A DNA stretch of 64,000 nucleotides from CADEDV01 sp964437415. Its GTDB lineage: Bacteria > Bacteroidota > Bacteroidia > Chitinophagales > Chitinophagaceae. Shown here piece after piece: positions 58,748 through 64,000 of the stretch; positions within the stretch are counted from its first letter, which is position 1; every line of letters starts with the position of its first letter. The stretch covers positions 1 through 64,000 of the forward strand of contig CAYTGN010000009.1 in NCBI GenBank assembly GCA_964437415.1, in the 5' to 3' direction. The translations under genes were made by a program, and so were the position numbers. The notes under the pieces were generated by a model. That model did no database searches. It saw only the letters and a list, made by a program, of their open reading frames with translations, and was not told where the DNA came from.

Positions 58748-60721
58748 ATGGAAAAACCTGCAACAGGTTCTGAAACTAGGCCAATGACAAGGCAATTGGC
58801 AGCCATCATGTTTGCCGACATGACCGGTTATACCACCATGATGCAGGAAGATGAACAAAAAGCAAAACGGCTCAGGGACCGGCAACGGCTGGCTTTGGAA
58901 AAATTTATTCCCGGTCACAACGGAAGGATACTTCAATATTTTGGTGATGGCACATTAAGTATTTTCAACAGTGCCATTGATGCCGTGCGGTCTGCCATTC
59001 ACATTCAGCAGGAATTACTTAAAGATCCCAAAGTTTTACTTCGCATAGGTATTCATTCCGGTGATATCGCATATGATCACCAGGGGGTGTATGGCGATTG
59101 TGTGAACCTTGCCTCCCGTATTGAAGCATTATCATTGCCTGGTTCAGTGCTGATTTCAGATAAAGTTTTTGATGAAGTGAAAAATCAACCCGATATCAGG
59201 ACAAGCCTGCTGGGAAAATTCAGTTTGAAAAATGTAAAGCGACAGGTGGATGTGTATGCAGTCACTAATGATGACCTGGTTATTCCCGCCGGTTCGGAAC
59301 TGGCGATAAAACCCGGCAAAGAAAAAACCATAGCTGTTCTTCCTTTTATTAATATGAGTGCTGATCCGGAAAATGAATACCTCAGTGATGGTATTTCAGA
59401 AGAAATCCTGAATGCACTGACTCATGTGGAAGGATTGCAGGTGACAGCGAGAACCTCTTCTTTTTTGTTCAAAGGCAAGAATGAGGACATCAGGCAGATT
59501 GGTATTAAACTCGGAGTGTCTTCTATTCTTGAAGGCAGTGTTCGCAAAGCCGGTAATAAAATAAGGATCACAGCCCAACTTATCAATACAGCAGATGGCT
59601 ATCATATCTGGTCAGAAACCTATAACGGCAACCTCGGTGATATTTTCCAGTTGCAGGATGAAATATCACAGAAGATTCTGAACAGGCTTCGTGAAAACTT
59701 TTCACTGGCTGAGAAAAAGCAGCCGGTTATTAAAGCCTCCACAGAAAACATTGACGCCTACAATCTTTACCTGAAGGGGCGTTATTACTGGAATAAATCC
59801 AATCCTGAAAGCATTCGTAAAGCCATTGAGTATTTTGAAGAAGCCATTGCTGTTGACCAGGATTTTGCTCTGCCGTATTGTGCCCTTTCTTATTGTTATT
59901 CTTTCATGGGTTCTGCCGGGTTAATGCCGCCAGAAGAGGCCTATCCCCGTGCTAAAGATTATACATTAAAGGCTATCGAACTTGACCCTAACCATGCAGA
60001 ATCACATCTTTCACTGGCCACGATCAAGTTTTATCATAACTGGGATTTTAAGGGGGCGGAACAATCGCTGAACAAAGCAGTTAGTTTAAGCCTCAATTCA
60101 TCCCTTATTAACCAGGTGCATGGCTGGTATCTTATTGCCAAAGGCGATTTTAAAAAGGCCATTGAAAAAATGGAACAGGCTGTTGTGCTCGATCCATTAT
60201 CGTTACCACTGTTGGCAAACCTCGCTGATGCTTATGCTTTTGATGGAAGATTTGAAGAGGCATTGGCTCAATATGACAAAGTGCTGGAGATGGATCCTTC
60301 CTTCCGCCGCGGTTATGAAGGAAAAGGGATCGTTTATATCGCAAGTGGAGAACCTGAAAAAGCAATCGGGAACCTGGAGAAATATCAAAAACTTACAGGC
60401 CACCCGCTGAAAGGTGTCAGTTCATTAGGACATGCCTATGCTGCTGCAGGGCAAACCGAAAAAGCAATGGAATGTCTTGATAAGATCAGGCAAAGGGAGG
60501 AGACTGAGCAGGGCATTCTCCTGCACATGGACTATGCTTTCCTGTATTCAGGTCTTGGAGATCTTGATAAAGCCTTTTACTATCTCAATAAAACCTATGA
60601 CCAGCGGATAGGGATTGCCTGCCTCGGCATGATCTTCTGCATTCGTTACCCGATGCTAAAGGAACTTCGTTCCGATCCCCGCTTCAATCAACTGATTTAC
60701 CGGATCGAAATTGATAAGTGA
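58748..60721 (+). CDS. Class III nucleotide cyclase fused to a TPR domain
   Basis: 657 residues. The N-terminal cyclase domain (about 15-170) has 'LAAIMFADMTGYTTMMQEDE' and 'ILQYFGDGTLSIFNSA' with the two metal Asp, and 'GIHSGDIAYDHQGVYGDCVNLASRIEAL'. A middle part ('KTIAVLPFINMSADPENEYLSDGISEEILNALTHVEGLQVTARTSSFLFKG' to 'IRITAQLINTADGYHIWSETYNGNLGDIFQLQDEISQKIL') is the FlgO-like/TolB-type module often fused to cyclases. At least eight TPR-like repeats follow (about 330-640). No TM segment, so a cytosolic enzyme. It probably makes cAMP; its partner through the TPRs is unknown. Confidence 0.88.
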   Translation: MEKPATGSETRPMTRQLAAIMFADMTGYTTMMQEDEQKAKRLRDRQRLALEKFIPGHNGRILQYFGDGTLSIFNSAIDAVRSAIHIQQELLKDPKVLLRIGIHSGDIAYDHQGVYGDCVNLASRIEALSLPGSVLISDKVFDEVKNQPDIRTSLLGKFSLKNVKRQVDVYAVTNDDLVIPAGSELAIKPGKEKTIAVLPFINMSADPENEYLSDGISEEILNALTHVEGLQVTARTSSFLFKGKNEDIRQIGIKLGVSSILEGSVRKAGNKIRITAQLINTADGYHIWSETYNGNLGDIFQLQDEISQKILNRLRENFSLAEKKQPVIKASTENIDAYNLYLKGRYYWNKSNPESIRKAIEYFEEAIAVDQDFALPYCALSYCYSFMGSAGLMPPEEAYPRAKDYTLKAIELDPNHAESHLSLATIKFYHNWDFKGAEQSLNKAVSLSLNSSLINQVHGWYLIAKGDFKKAIEKMEQAVVLDPLSLPLLANLADAYAFDGRFEEALAQYDKVLEMDPSFRRGYEGKGIVYIASGEPEKAIGNLEKYQKLTGHPLKGVSSLGHAYAAAGQTEKAMECLDKIRQREETEQGILLHMDYAFLYSGLGDLDKAFYYLNKTYDQRIGIACLGMIFCIRYPMLKELRSDPRFNQLIYRIEIDK

Positions 60722-60927
60722 AAGATGCGAACGAAAATGCCGGCAATTAACCTGATGTTTGCTCCGCCGGTTTCTCCAACATTCTTTTGAAAGTATAGCC
60801 TGGTTACACCCTTTAAATAGCATTAAAAAAATTAAAATACCTCGCCGCTTTATGCAGTCCATCAAATACCGGCATCAAGGTATGGCATGGTTATCCTTTT
60901 TTTAGGAATTTCAAAAAAAGAATCAGC

Positions 60928-61971
60928 ATGAAGCGATACGGAATTATTTTACTTCTTTCATTGTTTTCCGGCACTGCAGTTATTGCGCAGGAATACAAAG
61001 TGAAAGCGGTGTCTGACGATCCATTCTCCACAGCTTTGGTAAAACTGATCAATAGCGCCGTAAACCGGTTTGAGGATTGCACAGGAGAATATATCCGCAG
61101 CACATGGTTGCTGGGCGATGATCACCGGCTCAGCTTTTCATTTCCCGGCAGCGTTGCATCCATTATCAGGAAAAGAAACAATGATAAGTACGCCTATATC
61201 GAGTTCAGGGGGTTTGAATCAGCAGAAGCTATGGAAAAGGGAAAGGCTGAACTGTTTCAAAAGATCAGGAAAGCTTTGGGTGAGCAATTATTGCAGCAGG
61301 AGTATAAGCCTGCTTCATTTTTTAGTATGTCCATCAAAGATGATAACGGCTACTTCTCTTCAAAAATGGAGATGTTTGCAGGCACATCTTCATCACCTGT
61401 TTACCTTCTCGGGCCGGAAAAGGAAAACGCTGACAAAAAACCCAAAAATCATTTTATTCTGCTGAAGTTCTATAGCGGTGTTCCAAACTATATTCATTAT
61501 ATCCGGGGAGTGTCTACGCCGGATGCACAACTGCAGCAACTGCTGCAGCAACTGTTGCGGGATGCTGCCGGCGATTTTGATTCATTAGCTGCAAAGAGCA
61601 AAGGTGCTGCAACCGGAAAACTGAAGCGGACTGATACCTTGCAGCAAAACGGTTATACAGTGATCATGCAATACAGGGGCGGCAGCAGAACTGCACGTAT
61701 TGTTTTGCCAGCGCCATCCGGTCCTGTCACTTCATCAAAAGAATGGCAGTGGTCACGACAGGCAGTCGAAGCCGCTGTGGGCGGCGAATATGTTTACACA
61801 ATTTCTTCTTATGATTCTTATGGGGATATTATTCATTATTTTCCCGGGCATGGGAAAACAAACCTGCCGCGGATATACTTACAAAAAGCAAAGGACGAGC
61901 CGGGCATTCACATCAGGGTGAACAGCCCCGTGCAGCACCCCGTAAAAAGATCGGCTGATTGGGATGATTGA
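60928..61971 (+). CDS. Exported protein of unknown function
   Basis: 347 residues with a signal peptide (MKRYGIILLLSLFSGTAVIAQ). The mature chain has no obvious TM segment or catalytic motif. Two similar-looking portions each end near short conserved-type phrases ('DDPFSTALVKLINSAVNRFEDCTGEYIRSTW', 'NYIHYIRGVSTPDAQLQQLLQQLLRDAAGDFDSLAAKSKGA'). I do not recognise a family. The 206 bp before it (60722-60927) hold no gene. It converges on the H1-like gene through a shared terminator. Confidence 0.72.
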   Translation: MKRYGIILLLSLFSGTAVIAQEYKVKAVSDDPFSTALVKLINSAVNRFEDCTGEYIRSTWLLGDDHRLSFSFPGSVASIIRKRNNDKYAYIEFRGFESAEAMEKGKAELFQKIRKALGEQLLQQEYKPASFFSMSIKDDNGYFSSKMEMFAGTSSSPVYLLGPEKENADKKPKNHFILLKFYSGVPNYIHYIRGVSTPDAQLQQLLQQLLRDAAGDFDSLAAKSKGAATGKLKRTDTLQQNGYTVIMQYRGGSRTARIVLPAPSGPVTSSKEWQWSRQAVEAAVGGEYVYTISSYDSYGDIIHYFPGHGKTNLPRIYLQKAKDEPGIHIRVNSPVQHPVKRSADWDD

Positions 61972-61973
61972 AA

Positions 61974-62009
61974 CAAAAACCGCCTGCAACATAAGTTCAC
62001 AGGCGGGTT
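61974..62009. terminator. Terminator in the convergent gap before the H1-like gene
   Basis: CCGCCTG (61980-61986) pairs with CAGGCGG (62000-62006) around a 13-nt loop. On the minus strand the stem is followed by TTTTTGTTTC, a good T-run for the H1-like gene; on the plus strand the tail is weaker (GTTGATTATTT). Confidence 0.7.
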
Positions 62010-62034
62010 GATTATTTACGGTACAAAAAAGTTA

Positions 62035-62547
62035 TTACACCTGCGGAGAACCGTTCTCCGGCACTTCTTCATTTGTATTGCTCTGAGCCACCGGTTCTGA
62101 ACTGACCGGTTCACCCAATACGACTGTTTCAGCCGGTTCGGGCTGGTAATATACCGGGGCGGGTTCGGGCTTGCTCACCGGGACAGGAGCCGGTTTTGGC
62201 GCAGGAGCTTTTTTAGGCGCTGGTTTCCTTGCAACAACTTTTTTAGCCGCTGGTTTTTTCTTCGCAGCCTGCCTGCCGGCAGGCACGGCTTTTTTCACCA
62301 CTTTCCTCGGTGCTTTACGCTTTGCAACTCTCTTCTTTGCCACTTTCTTCGTCGCTTTACGTTTAGCAACTTTTTTAGCCGCCTTTTTCTTTACTGCTTT
62401 TCTTTTGGCAACTACTTTCTTCACTTTCGATTTAGTAGCTTTTTTCGATGCCTTTTTCCTTGGAGCCGCTTTTCTTTTTACAGCTTTTTTCACTGCTTTC
62501 TTTGCGGGTTTTTTCCGGGCTGCTTTTGCTTTTTTGCGGGAAGCCAT
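62035..62547 (-). CDS. Histone H1-like Lys/Ala-rich protein
   Basis: 170 residues, almost entirely Lys, Ala, Arg and Pro. The first two thirds are repeats of the type 'KKAxKRKAxKKxAK', the pattern of eukaryotic H1 C-terminal tails and of bacterial H1-like nucleoid proteins such as Chlamydia Hc. The last 45 residues are Pro/Glu-rich ('KPAPVPVSKPEPAPVYYQPEPAETVVLGEP'). It probably binds DNA or RNA nonspecifically. A palindromic element encoding 'PAGRQA' is inserted at about residue 95. Repeats make orthologous alignment uncertain; the reading frame is supported by the promoter-side ATG and the terminator. Confidence 0.82.
   Translation of the reverse strand: MASRKKAKAARKKPAKKAVKKAVKRKAAPRKKASKKATKSKVKKVVAKRKAVKKKAAKKVAKRKATKKVAKKRVAKRKAPRKVVKKAVPAGRQAAKKKPAAKKVVARKPAPKKAPAPKPAPVPVSKPEPAPVYYQPEPAETVVLGEPVSSEPVAQSNTNEEVPENGSPQV
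62271..62284. repeat. In-frame palindrome in the H1-like gene
   Basis: GCCTGCCGGCAGGC is a 14-bp perfect palindrome. It encodes, on the minus strand, Val-Pro-Ala-Gly-Arg-Gln-Ala in a protein otherwise made of Lys/Ala repeats, which marks it as an insertion. I recall CCTGCCGGCAGG-type elements dispersed in Bacteroidota genomes; this needs a search. Confidence 0.65.
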
Positions 62548-62848
62548 ACAATAAAGGTTTGAAGGTTTTTAAATGGTAGAAGTTGTTTTTTTTACAGGGA
62601 ACTGAAATTACAATCATTAATGGCTATCAACCAAATTTAATTGCCGGTTTTAGGTTTCTTTTTTGTTGTTGCAGCGTCGGACTGAACTTATGCACATATA
62701 CGCAGCCCTGGTGTAGGAGAAAGGGGCTATTCCTAAATTCATGCTGCCGGTTTCCCAGACAAAGGCAACCGCTTATCCCAAAAGGGTTGATGCATTCTTC
62801 CTGGCAATCTAACTTCAGTTTTCATCATTAACTGAAAATCATCCTGTC
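62548..62848. other. Intergenic region between the H1-like gene and the YVTN gene (301 bp)
   Basis: Divergent gap with no ORF of note. It must hold the promoters of both genes, but no exact TAnnTTTG was found. A small inverted repeat TTCAGTT (62814-62820) / AACTGAA (62830-62836) lies 13 bp before the YVTN gene start and could be a regulatory site. Nothing else is evident. Confidence 0.4.
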
Positions 62849-63886
62849 ATGCCAAAAAGGAAATTAATTACAACAATCGGGTTGCTGGTATTCATTGCGT
62901 CTGTCGTTTCGGCACAAGCTCCGGGATCATTACTGGCGGTCAACAAGGCAGATAACAGTGTTTCATTGATTGATCTTTCCTCCGGTAAAGAAGTTGTAGC
63001 ATTAAAGACAGGCATTGGCCCGCATGAAGTGGCTTCTTCATTTGACGGGAAGACCGCAGTGGTTTGCAACTATGGGGATAAAACACCTAACAACAGTCTT
63101 TCTGTTATTGACATGATAACAAAAGCGGTAACAAAAGTTATTGACCTGGGAACTTACCTGCGGCCGCATGGCATTGAATTTATCAATAACAGCGAAGCAT
63201 TAGTGACAAGTGAAGCAACACAAACTCTCATTAAAGTAAATATTGAAACCGGCGCAGTGGAAGAAGTGGTAAAAACAGGCCAGCCAGGCAGCCATATGGT
63301 GGCTTATTGCCGTAAGGATGGAAAAGCTTATGTGGCAAACATACCTGCAGGTACAGTGAGCCAGGTGGATGTGAAAGAAAAGAAACTGCTTAATACAATA
63401 CAACTGAAGAAAGGAGTGGAGGGGCTTGATGTTTCACCCGATGGTAAAGAGTTGTGGGTGGCTAACCGGGATGATAGTTCGGTAACAGTAGTAAACACAG
63501 CCACACTGGAAAAACTGGCCGTCTTGCCCGCCCACCAGGTTGCATTCCGGGTAAAGTTTTTACCAGATGGAAGCCATGTGGTGGTTTCAAACGGCATGTC
63601 GGGCAATTTGAGTGTTTATAATGCGAAGGGAAAAAAATGGATAAAGGATATTAATTTCTTCGATCTTGATCTTGGTGTTGACAAGATCGGCACGGTAAAC
63701 AATGCAGAAAACCCTCCGGTACCTGTCGGCATTGCCATACATGCCAATAGCAAGTTTGTGTATGTCGCCAACGCCAATTATGGACTGGTGGCAGTAGTTG
63801 ATACAAAAACATGGACGGTGGTAAAAAGTATTAAAGTAGGTAAGGGGCCCGATGGATTGTACTATTCGGCTATGAGAATAGGCTGA
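62849..63886 (+). CDS. Exported YVTN/YncE-type beta-propeller protein
   Basis: 345 residues with a signal peptide (MPKRKLITTIGLLVFIASVVSAQ). The mature chain is a seven-bladed type beta-propeller built from repeats of the form 'LLAVNKADNSVSLIDLSSGKEVVALKTGIGPHEVASSFDGKTAVVCNYGD', 'AYVANIPAGTVSQVDVKEKKLLNTIQL', 'LWVANRDDSSVTVVNTATLEKLAVLPA' and 'VYVANANYGLVAVVDTKTWTVVKSIKVGKGPDGLYYS'. This is the YVTN/YncE family of periplasmic or surface proteins. Function unknown; members bind DNA, metals or other proteins. Confidence 0.88.
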   Translation: MPKRKLITTIGLLVFIASVVSAQAPGSLLAVNKADNSVSLIDLSSGKEVVALKTGIGPHEVASSFDGKTAVVCNYGDKTPNNSLSVIDMITKAVTKVIDLGTYLRPHGIEFINNSEALVTSEATQTLIKVNIETGAVEEVVKTGQPGSHMVAYCRKDGKAYVANIPAGTVSQVDVKEKKLLNTIQLKKGVEGLDVSPDGKELWVANRDDSSVTVVNTATLEKLAVLPAHQVAFRVKFLPDGSHVVVSNGMSGNLSVYNAKGKKWIKDINFFDLDLGVDKIGTVNNAENPPVPVGIAIHANSKFVYVANANYGLVAVVDTKTWTVVKSIKVGKGPDGLYYSAMRIG

Positions 63887-63965
63887 TGAACAACTACGGT
63901 GTTGGTATTTTTCCGAAAGCTGAAAATTAACCCCTTCACTCCCTTTTTTTTCTCCGATTTTCCCC

Positions 63966-63973
63966 TACCTTTG
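63966..63973 (+). promoter_or_regulatory. Promoter -7 element at the right edge
   Basis: TACCTTTG matches TAnnTTTG exactly, preceded by a T-rich stretch. The transcript it starts would run out of the window at 64000, so the gene is outside. The bases after it do not show a start codon. Confidence 0.55.
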
Positions 63974-64000
63974 CGCCGCCATTAGGTAAGGTCACAGGAG

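Noticed and set aside
62171..62554. Plus-strand Phe/Ala/Leu-rich ORF of 127 residues
   Set aside because: It is the complement of the Lys/Ala repeats of the H1-like gene; Lys codons read as Phe and Leu in the opposite strand.
1..64000. tRNA, rRNA, CRISPR array, insertion sequence or prophage
   Set aside because: No cloverleaf, rRNA-like stretch, repeat-spacer pattern, transposase, integrase or phage gene was found by reading.

Overview
The window looks like chromosomal DNA of a Bacteroidota bacterium, most likely a Chitinophagaceae-type organism. The signs are a SusC/SusD pair at the left edge, a TonB-dependent receptor with a carboxypeptidase-regulatory-like N-terminus, lipoproteins with Cys lipoboxes, and promoter elements of the Bacteroidota form (TTTTG, about 18 nt, TAnnTTTG). 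The fused hisB and hisIE genes fit as well. No tRNA, rRNA, CRISPR array, phage or insertion sequence was seen. The taxonomic call is inference.

Layout. 1-1.7 kb: end of a SusC-like porin and its SusD lipoprotein. 1.9-8.4 kb: single genes for carA, aroQ, a CoA-transferase, a small lipoprotein, an M19 dipeptidase, an NAD(P)-binding protein and murB. About 8.5 kb: a small exported protein whose signal peptide is broken by a one-base frameshift. 9.06-16.3 kb, minus strand: a complete histidine operon hisG-D-C-B-H-A-F-IE, preceded by a His-rich leader peptide and a terminator. 16.4-23.7 kb: a membrane nucleotide cyclase, a 42-residue lipoprotein too short for ordinary ORF calling, an exonuclease, a DPM1-like glycosyltransferase, a TetR regulator divergent from a SulP transporter-carbonic anhydrase pair, and an EamA permease. 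23.8-35.5 kb: TonB receptor, S9 peptidase, small enzymes, an MFS permease, and an ECF sigma factor overlapping an envelope-spanning protein. 35.6-44.5 kb, minus strand: nitrogen assimilation (porin, amt, gltD, gltB). 44.7-56.9 kb, minus strand: ten branched-chain amino acid genes, leuA-C-D-B then ilvE-D-B-N-C-A, with an Ile/Val-rich leader peptide and terminator between leuB and ilvE. 57.1-63.9 kb: a helical-repeat protein, a cyclase-TPR protein, a secreted protein, a histone H1-like protein and a YVTN beta-propeller. A strong promoter -7 element at the right edge points to a gene outside the window.

Two observations stand out. First, the his and ilv leaders have the same ribosome-attenuation architecture. 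Each has a short peptide rich in the product amino acid, a GC-rich terminator, and a segment at the 3' end of the leader ORF that can pair with the 5' arm of the terminator to form an antiterminator. Second, at least five protein-coding genes (hisB, hisD, leuC, the S9 peptidase and the H1-like gene) carry short palindromic or heptameric repeat elements inserted in frame at loops, linkers or termini. This resembles protein-coding palindromic elements described elsewhere. Most of the window is otherwise ordinary core metabolism.
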